From contig CAYSPJ010000004.1 in the NCBI GenBank assembly GCA_964432875.1, positions 35,006 through 99,005 of the forward strand: a stretch of DNA of 64,000 nt. The letters are read 5' to 3'. The DNA is from JACJYE01 sp964432875 (lineage in GTDB: Bacteria > Bacteroidota > Bacteroidia > Chitinophagales > Saprospiraceae). The stretch's first letter is position 1, and the number at the start of each line of letters is the position of its first letter. The notes below the pieces were generated by a model. The model saw only the letters and a list, made by a program, of their open reading frames with translations, ran no database searches and had not been told where the DNA came from. This document shows, in pieces, positions 25,868 to 34,709 of this stretch. The position numbers and the translations under genes were made by a program.

Positions 25868-26221
25868 ATGATGATCCAAAGGTTTAAATCCAAAATACAC
25901 CGGGTGAAAGTGACCCAAGCTGACCTGAACTACGTTGGCAGCATCACCATAGATGAAGATTTGATGGATGCCGCCGGCTTGATTGAAGGAGAAAAAGTAC
26001 AGGTGGTCAATAATAATAATGGTGAACGCCTGGAGACTTATGTGATCCCTGGCGAACGCCGTTCAGGTGTCATTTGCCTCAATGGCGCAGCTGCACGCCG
26101 TGCTCAGGTGGGTGATATCCTCATTATCATCTCCTACGCTTGGATGGATTTCGAAGAAGCCAAGGCTTTCAAGCCCAAAGTCGTTTTCCCGGACGAAAAC
26201 AACCGGGTGCCTCAAAGCTGA
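25868..26221 (+). CDS. panD: Aspartate 1-decarboxylase (pyruvoyl enzyme)
   Basis: A 117-residue proenzyme making beta-alanine from aspartate. Start at ATG 25868 gives MMIQRFKSKIHRVKVTQADL, the family N-terminus, with Lys9 and the self-cleavage site YVGSIT at Gly24-Ser25, where the serine becomes the pyruvoyl group. Later motifs are ERLETYVIPGERRSGVICLNGAAARRAQVGD and ILIIISYAWM. Upstream in-frame codons are not conserved. Its last 10 bp overlap the convergent E1 gene end. Confidence 0.97.
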   Translation: MMIQRFKSKIHRVKVTQADLNYVGSITIDEDLMDAAGLIEGEKVQVVNNNNGERLETYVIPGERRSGVICLNGAAARRAQVGDILIIISYAWMDFEEAKAFKPKVVFPDENNRVPQS

Positions 26222-28611
26222 GGCCCAAAACGCTCCGGCTCAGCCTCCCGCATCAGTTGGAAAATCCGCTCGAAAACCTCTTCGGCATTGGGCTTAGAAT
26301 AGTAATCGCCATCCGAACCGTAAGGCGGGCGGTGCGCCTGAGCGGTAATGGTCAGTGGTGGCGAGTCTAGCCATTGGTAGCCGCCTTGTATTTCCAATAC
26401 CTGTTGCATCATATAAGCTGTGGCACCGCCCGGCACATCTTCGTCCATAAAAACGATGCGGTTGGTCTGCTTCAAAGACTCCAGGATGCGCCACTCCCGG
26501 TCGAAAGGCAATAGGGTCTGCACATCAATCAGCTCGACGGAAATGCCTTCTTCTTCCAACATGGCGATGCCCTGTTGAGCAACTCGGATGCAAGAACCGT
26601 AAGTGACCAGGCTCAGGTCGGTGCCGGGCTGTAAAACCTCCGGCATGCCCAAAGGCACGCAAAAGGTATCAATATTATCAGGCAAGCGCTCTTTTAGCCG
26701 GTAGCCATTGAGGCACTCGATCAGCAAGGCTGGGTCGTCAGATTGTAGCATGGTATTGTACATACCCGCCGCTTGTACCATATTGCGTGGCGTGAGGATA
26801 TACATACCTCGCAAAGCGCCCAACAAGATACTCATCGGAGAGCCAGAGTGCCAAATACCTTCCAGGCGATGGCCCCGGGTTCGGATAATGGCAGGCGCTG
26901 CCTGCAGGTTATTGGAGCGGTAGCGCAGCGTCGCCAAGTCATCAGACAGAGGGGATAGGGCATAAATCAGGTAATCCAAATATTGGATTTCAGCGATAGG
27001 CCGCAGCCCCCGCGATGCCATACCGATAGCATAGCCCACAATAGTCCACTCCCGGATACCCGTGTCAAAAACCCGGGATTCTCCGTGTTTTTCCTGCAAA
27101 CCAGCAAAGCCCTGGTTGACATCGCCAATTTTGCCTACATCCTCCCCAAAGGCGATGATTTGCGGGTATCTTTCCAGTGCCCGGTCAAAGAAGGTATTGA
27201 GTATTTCATAACCATTCATAATTGGTGAGCCATCCGAGTAGCGGGCCGGCACCGCCGGCACGCGGGTAGCCGCGCGCCCCGTCTCGCTGTAAAGGTGGGC
27301 CCGGTAGCGCTGCTGCACCTGGATTGCGTCCGCTTGTAGGAAGGCCTGTAGCTGTTGCCGGGCGGGCGAATCCTCTCCCCGGGTAGCAAACAACATCTGG
27401 CGCACACTGCGCACTATCTCTGCATGAGACGGATTGAGGAGGGCTTTATATTCGTGGCGGATTTTTTGCGCCCGCCCTTCTTGCCTGGCCTGGCTAGCCA
27501 GCGCATCAAAAAGAAGGCTTAGCGATTTCCACTCCTTGTGTATCGGCTCGCTATAGGCTTTCCAGGCACGGTCGCGCGCGCTTTTCACCTCCGTCCGGGC
27601 TTTAGCCTCCAGCTTTAGCAGCTCTTCTTCAGTAGCGAAACCATTAGCCAGGAGCCACGCGCGAAATTTGGCATTGCAATCGTGTGCCGCTTCCCAATCC
27701 AGGCGCTCCTGGGATTTATAGCGCTCATGGGAGCCGGAGGTAGAGTGCCCCTGTGGCTGCGTCAAATCATCAATGTGGAATAGCACCGGCCGGTGGTAGC
27801 GGCGGGCAATGGCAACCCCTTCTTGGTAAGCCTGGCAGAGCGCGGGGTAATCCCATCCTTTGACGTGGAAAATCTCCAGGCCATTGGTGCCTTGTTCTGC
27901 CTGAAAGCCTTGCATGGCCTGGGAAATACTGTCTTTGGTCGTTTGCCGGTCGCGGGAGACCGAAATGCCATAGCCGTCATCCACTACGGTTATTACTAAA
28001 GGTACTTGCTGCACGCCAGCAGCATTTGCTACCTCCCAGAAGGCGCCTTCAGAGGTGCTGGCGTCACCGATATTGCAAAATACGACTTCGTTGCCGTTAT
28101 CGGAAAAGGGCGTGTTTTGTAATGCCTCAATTTCGCGGTACTTTTTGGAGGCGATAGCCAGGCCGATGCCACGCGCCATCTGCCCGCCGGTGGTGGAGAT
28201 ATCAGAAGATAAATTGCGGCGCTCCCGGTGGTTGAGCCAATTGCCCTGAGCATCGATCAGGGGGGTGGCGTGGTGGTTGTTCATTTGCCGCCCGCCGGAG
28301 AAGGGGTCGTGCCCAGCATCGGCATACAATTGGGCAAACAAATCTTCCAGGGTGCCCAGTTCCAGGGCCAATACCAAGGTATGGCCCCGGTAGTAATCGG
28401 CACGGAAATCCCCTGGTTGGAAAACTTTGGCCATTGCGAGCTGGAAAAGTTCTTTGCCATCATCAGATACGCCGAACTTGGCCTTGCCGGTTAGTACTTC
28501 CCGGCGGATAAGCAAACTAGCTTCCCGGCTGAGCACACACAGGAAGTAATCCTGAAGCATTTCTTCCTGGCTGAAGCCAGGGGGGAGGGGGAGTGATTTT
28601 GATTTTTCCAA
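26212..28611 (-). CDS. Branched-chain 2-oxoacid dehydrogenase E1, fused alpha and beta subunits
   Basis: An ~800-residue thiamine diphosphate enzyme combining both E1 subunits. The alpha half has RREVLTGKAKFGVSDDGKEL, GGRQMNNHHATPL, the ThDP motif start NIGDASTSEGAFWEVANAAG with DDGYGIS, and TQPQGHSTSGSHERYKS. The beta half begins about residue 450 with GYEILNTFFDRALERYPQIIAFGEDVGKIGDVNQGFAGLQ and contains IRTRGHRLEGIWHSGSP and LLPFDREWRILES. A -7 element (28646-28653) overlaps the farthest upstream possible start, so I place the start at TTG 28611; ATG 28560 would remove a conserved helix. E2 and E3 are not in the window. It likely feeds branched-chain acyl-CoA to fatty acid synthesis. Confidence 0.88.
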   Translation of the reverse strand: MEKSKSLPLPPGFSQEEMLQDYFLCVLSREASLLIRREVLTGKAKFGVSDDGKELFQLAMAKVFQPGDFRADYYRGHTLVLALELGTLEDLFAQLYADAGHDPFSGGRQMNNHHATPLIDAQGNWLNHRERRNLSSDISTTGGQMARGIGLAIASKKYREIEALQNTPFSDNGNEVVFCNIGDASTSEGAFWEVANAAGVQQVPLVITVVDDGYGISVSRDRQTTKDSISQAMQGFQAEQGTNGLEIFHVKGWDYPALCQAYQEGVAIARRYHRPVLFHIDDLTQPQGHSTSGSHERYKSQERLDWEAAHDCNAKFRAWLLANGFATEEELLKLEAKARTEVKSARDRAWKAYSEPIHKEWKSLSLLFDALASQARQEGRAQKIRHEYKALLNPSHAEIVRSVRQMLFATRGEDSPARQQLQAFLQADAIQVQQRYRAHLYSETGRAATRVPAVPARYSDGSPIMNGYEILNTFFDRALERYPQIIAFGEDVGKIGDVNQGFAGLQEKHGESRVFDTGIREWTIVGYAIGMASRGLRPIAEIQYLDYLIYALSPLSDDLATLRYRSNNLQAAPAIIRTRGHRLEGIWHSGSPMSILLGALRGMYILTPRNMVQAAGMYNTMLQSDDPALLIECLNGYRLKERLPDNIDTFCVPLGMPEVLQPGTDLSLVTYGSCIRVAQQGIAMLEEEGISVELIDVQTLLPFDREWRILESLKQTNRIVFMDEDVPGGATAYMMQQVLEIQGGYQWLDSPPLTITAQAHRPPYGSDGDYYSKPNAEEVFERIFQLMREAEPERFGPQL

Positions 28612-28645
28612 TGGCAGGCAGTCGCTTGTGAGTGAATAATAGGTG

Positions 28646-28653
28646 CAAAGATA
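28646..28653 (-). promoter_or_regulatory. Bacteroidota -7 element for the E1 gene
   Basis: Minus strand reads TATCTTTG followed by CA, an exact TAnnTTTG match. Transcription would start near 28640, which excludes any start codon farther upstream for the E1 gene and supports TTG 28611. No clear -33 element. Confidence 0.55.
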
Positions 28654-28860
28654 CAACTATGCATTGATTATTCAGGGTTTGGGTTCAATACAGCCGGGTA
28701 GGTACTTGGGCGTAGCAAGGGTATGCGACTTTCTTTTATGCCTTTTTTTGAGCTGAAAAGCAAAAAATGATGCTCTGAAAAGCAATCAAGCAAAAAGATA
28801 TTCATAACTTTGAGTTAACATTCAGTTAAAATGCTCGTCGAACGAACACCACTAGTATGA

Positions 28861-28893
28861 AAAAAGCAGGGGCCTCCGAAAAACGGAGGCCCC
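28861..28893 (-). terminator. Intrinsic terminator after mevalonate kinase gene
   Basis: Perfect 10-bp stem GGGGCCTCCG (28869-28878) with CGGAGGCCCC (28884-28893), 5-nt A loop on the plus strand, followed on the minus strand by TGCTTTTT. The stem begins inside the stop codon of the kinase gene. On the plus strand TAATTTTTTT also follows, so it may act in both directions. Confidence 0.85.
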
Positions 28894-29798
28894 TAATTTT
28901 TTTCCAATAGGATGAGATTCATGTTTACCAGCTGCTCCTGTGCAGCCTCAAAATCAGGGGCGTAACCCAGGATGAACCCGCCGCCGCCAGCTCCGCAGAG
29001 TTTTAGCGTATAAAGCCTGGATTCTAAGCCTTCCGCCCAAATCTTCTGGAAAGCTACTGGTATCATTTCAGTGAAATGTTTCAACTGCAGGGCCGAGATT
29101 TGGCTGGTCGCAGCGGCCAGTTTTTGGCCATCGGCGGCCAAGTAGGCATCAATAGCGGCATGAGTGGCTGGCACCAGTTTCTCGGCTATGGCTGTCACAT
29201 AGGCCGAAGATTCGCATTTGGCGATAAATAGCTCTACCAAGGCCCCTGTCTTACGGCTGATACCGGTATCTAAGAGGAAAAAATGCCCTTGATTGCGGCC
29301 TTGTGGCGTAAGGGTGATAGGATGTACATGCCCATCCGGGAAAAGTAAAACGGGCTGGTCGAGATAACAAATCAGCGGGTCAGTACCAGAACTTGCACCA
29401 TGGAAATACCCTTCCAATTGTGCCAGTTGGCTCTTGAGCAGCACATAACGGCTTTCTTCCTGGCGAGGGATGGGGTTGAGGGCAAAGCGCTCATACACCG
29501 CAGCACACAAAGCCCCGGAGCTGCCTACCCCATAGCCCACGGGGATATCGGAGTCGAAGTACAGGCCTTTGTTGACTTCCCGCTCGAAGGCACTGAGCTG
29601 CAGTTCAGCTAATAGCCCTTCATTTTTTTTCAGCTTGTGTAAATGAGCAACAAAGCCCTCCAGGCTCAAAGCGGCCGGGATGGATTCGCTATAACTCCAT
29701 TGCCCGCCATAGCGGGGCAGCGGCATCGCCAAAGCCTTTGACCCCTTCAGGATGGTGTATTCACCGAATAAAAGCAGTTTGCCGTGGTAGCGTTGCAT
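28893..29798 (-). CDS. Mevalonate kinase-type GHMP kinase
   Basis: A 301-residue GHMP kinase. It starts MQRYHGKLLLFGEYTILKGSKALAMPL, the usual kinase N-terminus; the frame stays open farther upstream, but that part lies over the next gene and is not family-like. Other motifs: FDSDIPVGYGVGSSGALCAAVYERF (ATP loop GxGSSGA), YFHGASSGTDPLICYLDQPVLL (mevalonate-kinase HGxSSGxD motif) and LKLCGAGGGGFILGY (motif 3). This matches the Bacteroidota mevalonate kinase group, which makes phosphomevalonate for isoprenoids. No other mevalonate pathway gene is in the window. Confidence 0.85.
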   Translation of the reverse strand: MQRYHGKLLLFGEYTILKGSKALAMPLPRYGGQWSYSESIPAALSLEGFVAHLHKLKKNEGLLAELQLSAFEREVNKGLYFDSDIPVGYGVGSSGALCAAVYERFALNPIPRQEESRYVLLKSQLAQLEGYFHGASSGTDPLICYLDQPVLLFPDGHVHPITLTPQGRNQGHFFLLDTGISRKTGALVELFIAKCESSAYVTAIAEKLVPATHAAIDAYLAADGQKLAAATSQISALQLKHFTEMIPVAFQKIWAEGLESRLYTLKLCGAGGGGFILGYAPDFEAAQEQLVNMNLILLEKN

Positions 29799-29845
29799 CG
29801 GGATGTAATTGTAATGGACATTTTCCAATAGCTCTGGGCCGGCCC

Positions 29846-30673
29846 TCAAAATTGCTGATATTCCGGCGGCAACAGCTTGGGGATTTCCTCCAGGAAATAC
29901 TCCCGCAAATGTGCCGGACAAACGAGGTAGCCGCGGTTGCCGCGGGGCGGGGCCTGACCGAAGGCCACCGGGCTGCCATCGAGGTAGCAATGGGCAAACC
30001 CCAGCTCTTCCACGATTACTTTCTCACCAGCCAAATCCCAAATCGGGATGCGCGGCATGAGAAACAGGTTGACCTCCAGTTGGCCCTGTGCCATCAGCAA
30101 AGTGCGGTTGGCCGTGGTGTAGCGCACGCGATCTTTGCCTACCCCCAGTTTATGAAATAGCGTAAGGTACTTATCGCCGCTGTAGCGCACTGGATGGGCA
30201 TAGGCTAGTTTATCCAGGGGCTTTTGCGCTAAGGGCTTCAGCGCTCGCCCTTCGCCTTGGTGCTCGATGAAAGCCCCTTCGCCTTTGATCGCATAGAGTA
30301 AGGTATCATTCCAGGGGTAATAAACCAAGCCCACGGTCAGCCCTTCTACGGGGTCGTAAAAAGCCGACTGGTGGGCAAAACCCGCTCTGCGCTCAATGTA
30401 ATAACTGGTGCCGTCCAATTCATCAACGATAAAGTAGGGCTTTCCTGGAGCAATCTCTTTTACCGGCGATTCTTCACTATGCAGGCCGATATTCGGGAAC
30501 TGGCGGGCTACGCGCTCCTGAAGGAGTTCCGAAATAGCCAGGTCCACATCTGTGACTTTCGAGCGGTCCGGTTTGGTGTAAACCTGATAGCCCCCCTCGT
30601 AGTTTTCCATCATGATGCGGCCGGCATCCCAAGCCAGCGAGCGCATAAAATCGAGTATATCTTGCCTGTCCAT
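29846..30673 (-). CDS. Inositol monophosphatase family phosphatase (CysQ/IMPase-like)
   Basis: A 275-residue metal-dependent phosphatase. The N-terminal helix is followed by DRSKVTDVDLAISELL (K-x-D-x-T/S-x-x-D metal site variant), HSEES (Glu ligands), DELDGTSYYIERRAGF (canonical D-x-L-D-G-T) and IPIWDLAGEKVIVEELG (W-D-x-A-G). It resembles IMPase/CysQ rather than FBPase; substrates could be inositol phosphate, PAP or histidinol phosphate. Start taken at ATG 30673; the frame extends to 30739 but the family begins near MDRQDILDFM. It is 47 bp upstream of the kinase gene in the same direction, divergent from moaE. Confidence 0.85.
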   Translation of the reverse strand: MDRQDILDFMRSLAWDAGRIMMENYEGGYQVYTKPDRSKVTDVDLAISELLQERVARQFPNIGLHSEESPVKEIAPGKPYFIVDELDGTSYYIERRAGFAHQSAFYDPVEGLTVGLVYYPWNDTLLYAIKGEGAFIEHQGEGRALKPLAQKPLDKLAYAHPVRYSGDKYLTLFHKLGVGKDRVRYTTANRTLLMAQGQLEVNLFLMPRIPIWDLAGEKVIVEELGFAHCYLDGSPVAFGQAPPRGNRGYLVCPAHLREYFLEEIPKLLPPEYQQF

Positions 30674-30796
30674 GGTCTTGTTTTTGGCTTTGATGCCGCC
30701 AAGCTCGTAAAAAAACGGCATAATACGGCTAAAATCCACGTAGCTTAAACCTCCTAGCGCCTGGTTTGTTGACTTTTTTGCAAAATGCCGCTAATC

Positions 30797-31213
30797 ATGA
30801 TGGATATCCAACTGCTGGAAAACCCTTTGCAACCGCAAGCTTGTATCGATTTTGTTGCCAGCCCTTCAGCTGGTGGTACCAGCGTTTTCATCGGCGCTGT
30901 GCGCAACCAAACCAAAGGTAAGCCCGTGTTGCGTCTTGAATTCGAGGCGTACGCCCCGATGGCCATCTCCGAAATGCGCAAAATAGCCGCACAAGCTATG
31001 GCAAAATGGCCGGTAGAGAAAATCGCTTTTCACCACCGCACGGGCGTGCTCGAACCCGGAGAAATTGCGGTAGTCATCGCTGTTTCCACTCCCCACCGGC
31101 AGGCTTCGTTCGAAGCCTGTCAATACGCCATAGATACCCTAAAGCAAACCGTACCGATTTGGAAAAAAGAAATTTTTGAAGACGGTGAGGTTTGGGTAGC
31201 TGCCCACCCCTAA
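30797..31213 (+). CDS. moaE: Molybdopterin synthase catalytic subunit
   Basis: A 138-residue large subunit of MPT synthase, which inserts sulfur into precursor Z to form molybdopterin. Motifs: GGTSVFIGAVRNQTKGKPVLRLEFEAYAPMA, AFHHRTGVLEPGEIAVVIAVSTPHR and ALDTLKQTVPIWKKEIFEDGEVWV-like ending (DTLKQTVPIWKKEIFEDG), including the active-site lysines. moaD and the other moa genes are not adjacent. Start chosen at 30797 (MMDIQLLENPL, family-like) rather than 30785. It is divergent from the IMPase-like gene and may serve the same molybdoenzymes as fdhD at 12.5 kb. Confidence 0.94.
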   Translation: MMDIQLLENPLQPQACIDFVASPSAGGTSVFIGAVRNQTKGKPVLRLEFEAYAPMAISEMRKIAAQAMAKWPVEKIAFHHRTGVLEPGEIAVVIAVSTPHRQASFEACQYAIDTLKQTVPIWKKEIFEDGEVWVAAHP

Positions 31214-31231
31214 GGGTGCCAAGCCTGGGCC

Positions 31232-32482
31232 TCAGCTCTCTTCCCGTTTGATTATCCTTACCGTCTCGATTTTTGTTTCGCTCACCAATTCCAAGACGAA
31301 ATCATAAGGGTCCAGATGGATGGTCCCGCCTTGCGGCGGGATAGTCTCGGTAGTCATCACCAGATAGCCGGAAAGGGTATGATAGTCGCCTTCAGGTAGC
31401 TTAAGGTTGTACTTTTCGTTGAGGTAGTCAATTTCCAGGCGGCCGGAGAAAACGTATTCTTTATCTGGAGTGATGATTTCCTCTACGTATTCTTCCTCAT
31501 CGTGCTCATCCTCTATTTCGCCAAAAATTTCTTCCAGGATGTCTTCCAGCGTGATAACGCCAGATAGCCCCCCAAACTCATCTACTACGACCGCGATATT
31601 GATGCGTTCGCGGATAAAGTTGTTCAACAATTCTACTACCCTTACGACTTCCGGTACGAAAGGCAACTCGATGATGAGCTGGCTGATGGAGCTCGGCTGG
31701 GTAAATAATTGTTGGTGATGGACGTAGCCCAGTACGTTATCAATATCGTCTTTAGTGACAATAATACGCGATAGCTTGGTCTCTCTAAACAGTTGCTCCA
31801 ATTCATCTATGGAGGCATTGACGTCAATATTTTCCACCTCAGTGCGCGGCACCATACATTCGCGTACCCGCACTTCGCGCAAGTTCAGGGCCTTGCCGAA
31901 CAGCTCCTTGTCCACCAGTTCTTCCTGGGAACCGCTACGGGTATCGTAGATGAAGTTTTCCAGGTCTAGCCGGGTGAAGGCGCTTTCAGTCGCTTCAATC
32001 GGCAAATTAAAGGCGCGCAGCAAGCCATTAGACAAGCGGGTCATGATCCAGGAAGGTGGGGAAAGGATCCATTTAAAGCCATTAAGGGGGTAGGCAAAAA
32101 AATACAGGACCTCATCGGCATAGAGGCGGAAGAGGGTTTTGGGAAGGAATTCTCCGAAAATCAAGATGATGATGGTGGCAATAATCGTCTGGGTAACCAG
32201 CAAAACTAATGGCTGTTGAAAAGGAGAGGACTCAATTAAAAAAGGCTCCAGCAGTTTAGTGAGCAGGGTAGTAAAAATGACCAGTACAATATTATTGCCC
32301 ACCAGCATGGTGCCTAAAAAACTGGATGGGTGGTCAAAGAAGCCCGCCAGGATGCGCCCCCGCGTCGACCCTTTTTTCTTTTTCAACTCCACGCGCAGTT
32401 TATTGGCCGAAACGAAGGCGATTTCGCTGCCGGAAAAAAATGCCGATAGTACAAGGGCCAATATGATAAGCGCTACTAACAT
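31232..32482 (-). CDS. CorC/HlyC (CNNM-type) transporter family protein
   Basis: A 416-residue membrane protein. The DUF21/CNNM domain has about four hydrophobic segments (LIILALVLSAFFSGSEIAFVSANKLRVELKKKKGS; SFLGTMLVGNNIVLVIFTTLL; TIIATIIILIFGEFLPKTLFR). Two CBS domains follow (VRECMVPRTEVENIDVNASIDELEQLF; INIAVVVDEFGGLSGVITLEDILEEIFGEI). The CorC_HlyC domain closes (FSGRLEIDYLNEKY). The family is linked to magnesium/cobalt export. It starts 3 bp after the lptC stop, so the two are coupled, a common Bacteroidota arrangement. Confidence 0.92.
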   Translation of the reverse strand: MLVALIILALVLSAFFSGSEIAFVSANKLRVELKKKKGSTRGRILAGFFDHPSSFLGTMLVGNNIVLVIFTTLLTKLLEPFLIESSPFQQPLVLLVTQTIIATIIILIFGEFLPKTLFRLYADEVLYFFAYPLNGFKWILSPPSWIMTRLSNGLLRAFNLPIEATESAFTRLDLENFIYDTRSGSQEELVDKELFGKALNLREVRVRECMVPRTEVENIDVNASIDELEQLFRETKLSRIIVTKDDIDNVLGYVHHQQLFTQPSSISQLIIELPFVPEVVRVVELLNNFIRERINIAVVVDEFGGLSGVITLEDILEEIFGEIEDEHDEEEYVEEIITPDKEYVFSGRLEIDYLNEKYNLKLPEGDYHTLSGYLVMTTETIPPQGGTIHLDPYDFVLELVSETKIETVRIIKREES

Positions 32483-32485
32483 ACC

Positions 32486-33067
32486 CTATTCTAGTTCCTG
32501 ATCTAATTGACTGACTTTGAGGCGGCCCTCGATGGCATTAATCCGGGAGTAGGAGAAATCCTGATCTGCTTCGAAGCCATGCCCATAGATGATTTCATCA
32601 GGCCGGGTGACGACGACGAACTTCTTGGTGAATACCTTGCGGGTGCGCTCATCCCAGATCAGCTCTTCGGTCTCCAGTTTTTCACCTTCCATACTTTGCC
32701 ACACGACGCTGTCGCGCACGATGACCTGGTTTTGGCTTTCCATGCGCAGGCCGTAGTTGGCGGCCAGTTCGCTGGTGATTTCGCCAGCCGGGCCAAAAAA
32801 TTCGACATAGACCCCATCCGGGAATTCCTGCTTGGCTTCCCGGCGGTCGAGGTAGTAGAGCATGGTCGGGCCAGTGATACGCACCCGAACCTGGGCCGAA
32901 TCGCTGTAGAGTATCTCTACATTCTTGGCAGTCTCCACCTGGGTGTCGAACTTGACGACCAGCGCTTCGATGTCTTCAATTTCGTTCTTACAGGCAGTCA
33001 GCATGGCAACCGCCAAGGGCAAAGCCAAGGCGATCATCCATGCTGGCCGCTTGTTTAAGCTATTCAT
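32486..33067 (-). CDS. lptC: LPS export system protein LptC
   Basis: A 193-residue lipoprotein-like periplasmic component of the Lpt bridge. It has a hydrophobic N-terminus ending in a lipobox (AVAMLTACKNEIED), then beta strands with the LptC pattern: SDSAQVRVRITGPTML, FPDGVYVEFFGPAGEITSELAANYG, VIVRDSVVWQSMEGEKLETEELIWDERTRKVFTKKFVVV and YGHGFEADQDFS. In this phylum LptC is often lipid-anchored. The ATPase partner LptB is 3.2 kb upstream in a neighbouring operon. It is immediately followed by the CorC gene. Confidence 0.87.
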   Translation of the reverse strand: MNSLNKRPAWMIALALPLAVAMLTACKNEIEDIEALVVKFDTQVETAKNVEILYSDSAQVRVRITGPTMLYYLDRREAKQEFPDGVYVEFFGPAGEITSELAANYGLRMESQNQVIVRDSVVWQSMEGEKLETEELIWDERTRKVFTKKFVVVTRPDEIIYGHGFEADQDFSYSRINAIEGRLKVSQLDQELE

Positions 33068-33095
33068 ACCTCGATTTTTGCCTAGTCACAGCCAC

Positions 33096-34049
33096 TTAAG
33101 AAAGCTTCATCCCCTCGGTGATGAGCAAATTCTTCGTGGCCCTGATGCCGTTGTCTTCGCTCAAGACATTACCTTCATATTCGATGCCGATGTAGCCGTC
33201 GTAACCAGCCCCTTTGACAATGTTCAACATCTTTTGGTAGTCAATGCGCACTTCCGAACCATCCTCATTGAAATCATTGGCTTTGGCGCTGACTGCCTTG
33301 GCAAAAGGCATTAGTTCGTTGACGCCCTGATAGCGGTCGTATTCTTCCGTACAACTGCCGTCTTCGCCTCTTGTAATGCAGAAATTGCCAAAGTCTGGCA
33401 AAGTTCCCACATTGGGCTGGTTGACTGCCCGCATGATGAAGGAGAGCCATTGCCCGTTAGAGGAGTAGCCGCCGTGGTTCTCCACCAGCACATTCAGCTC
33501 CAGTTGAGCTGCGTACTGGCCCAATTCGGTGAGGCTGCGTGCAGCGGCTTGGGCTATATCGCCGGGATCACCTTTACCCGCAGCATTGACCCGGATAGCA
33601 TGGCACCCCAATTCCTTGGCGGCATCCAGCCACTTGTAGTGGTTTTGCACGGCGGCCGCCCGTTCTTCTTTATCGGTGCTGCCCAAGTCGCCCTCACCAT
33701 CAATCATGATGAGCAGGCTGCGTACCCCGTTGTCATCGGCCCGCTTTTTCATATCTGCCAGATAGGCTTTGTCTTTGGCTTTGTCTTTGAAAAACTGGTT
33801 GACGTATTCCACCGCGTCAATACCATAGTCTTTCTTGGCCTTAGCGGCGAAATCGAGGTTTTTCAGTTTGCCGGCAAAAAGCTCCTTATTCAGCGACCAC
33901 TGTGCCAGTGATATTTTGAAAAACAAATCAGCGGGCGTTTCGAGCAATTTGATTTTTTGCTCCCCGCCACAAGCTGAAAGCCCATAAACCGCGAAGCCGG
34001 CAGCTAGCAGCCCGGAGTCGCGCAAAAAAACACGCCTGGATTTTTTCAT
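33096..34049 (-). CDS. Exported TIM-barrel protein, sugar phosphate isomerase/epimerase family
   Basis: A 317-residue protein with a twin-arginine signal (KSRRVFLRDSGLLAAGF) and a lipobox-like LSACGG, so it may be a Tat-exported lipoprotein. The AP-endonuclease-2 type barrel shows FFKISLAQWSLNKELFAG, YGIDAVEYVNQFF, LLIMIDGEGDLGS, HAIRVNAAGKGDPGD, LNVLVENHGGYSSNG (metal ligands E and H), NVGTLPDFGNF and YDGYIGIEYEG. Similar exported xylose-isomerase-like proteins are frequent in Bacteroidota but substrates are mostly unknown. It lies between lptC and pth on the same strand with short gaps. Confidence 0.88.
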   Translation of the reverse strand: MKKSRRVFLRDSGLLAAGFAVYGLSACGGEQKIKLLETPADLFFKISLAQWSLNKELFAGKLKNLDFAAKAKKDYGIDAVEYVNQFFKDKAKDKAYLADMKKRADDNGVRSLLIMIDGEGDLGSTDKEERAAAVQNHYKWLDAAKELGCHAIRVNAAGKGDPGDIAQAAARSLTELGQYAAQLELNVLVENHGGYSSNGQWLSFIMRAVNQPNVGTLPDFGNFCITRGEDGSCTEEYDRYQGVNELMPFAKAVSAKANDFNEDGSEVRIDYQKMLNIVKGAGYDGYIGIEYEGNVLSEDNGIRATKNLLITEGMKLS

Positions 34050-34094
34050 ACTCGTTTTCTTTTGGGTGAAAGATAAGCAAAAGATTGGAAATAG

Positions 34095-34655
34095 TTAGTT
34101 GTTAAACTGATTCATGGCATGTTGCAAACCGATTGTGCCAAATGATTTGGCACAATCGGCAGCTTTGTTGAGCAAGTCAGGTAGAACGGCTTTTTCCTCA
34201 GCCGACCATTCGCCCAGCACGAAATCTACTTGCCGGCCCTGGGGGAAATCATTTCCGATACCCAAGCGCAAGCGGGCATAGTTGTTGCCGCCGGTAATCT
34301 GGTCGATATCTTTAAGGCCATTGTGCCCCCCATCGCTGCCTTTGCCGCGCAGGCGGATTTTCCCCAAGGGTAGGTTGAGATCATCCAGGATGACGAGCAG
34401 GTGGGTTTTTTCTATTTTTTCCTGCTGCAACCAGTAGCGCACGGCCTTACCGCTGCGGTTCATATAGGTTGATGGTTTCAACAGTACAAAGATACGGCCT
34501 TTGTGCTTAAAAGTCGCTACTTGCCCGAGGTGCTCGGTTTTCCATTCGGCATTAAATCCCGCGGCCAGGGTTTCCACTGCATCAAAGCCGATGTTGTGGC
34601 GGGTATGCTCGTACTCTGCCCCGATGTTGCCTAGCCCTACGATCAGGTATTTCAT
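34095..34655 (-). CDS. pth: Peptidyl-tRNA hydrolase
   Basis: A 186-residue enzyme that frees tRNA from stalled peptidyl-tRNA. Motifs: YLIVGLGNIGAEYEHTRHNIGFDAVETLA with Asn10 and catalytic His20, KPSTYMNRSGKAVRYWLQ with the conserved Asn, VILDDLNLPLGKIRLRGKGSDGGHNGLKDID with the catalytic Asp, and YARLRLGIG. Full length. It is downstream of dapD (54 bp) and upstream of the epimerase gene. Confidence 0.97.
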   Translation of the reverse strand: MKYLIVGLGNIGAEYEHTRHNIGFDAVETLAAGFNAEWKTEHLGQVATFKHKGRIFVLLKPSTYMNRSGKAVRYWLQQEKIEKTHLLVILDDLNLPLGKIRLRGKGSDGGHNGLKDIDQITGGNNYARLRLGIGNDFPQGRQVDFVLGEWSAEEKAVLPDLLNKAADCAKSFGTIGLQHAMNQFNN

Positions 34656-34709
34656 CTTGTTTTACCTTCTGTTCTGTTGTTCGCTTGGATAGCGTGCGGG
34701 GAAAATGTT

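Noticed and set aside
29799..29990. N-terminal extension of the mevalonate kinase reading frame
   Set aside because: The extra 64 codons overlap the 3' end of the IMPase-like gene and read as Pro/Gly/Arg-rich noise; the kinase family start is at 29798.
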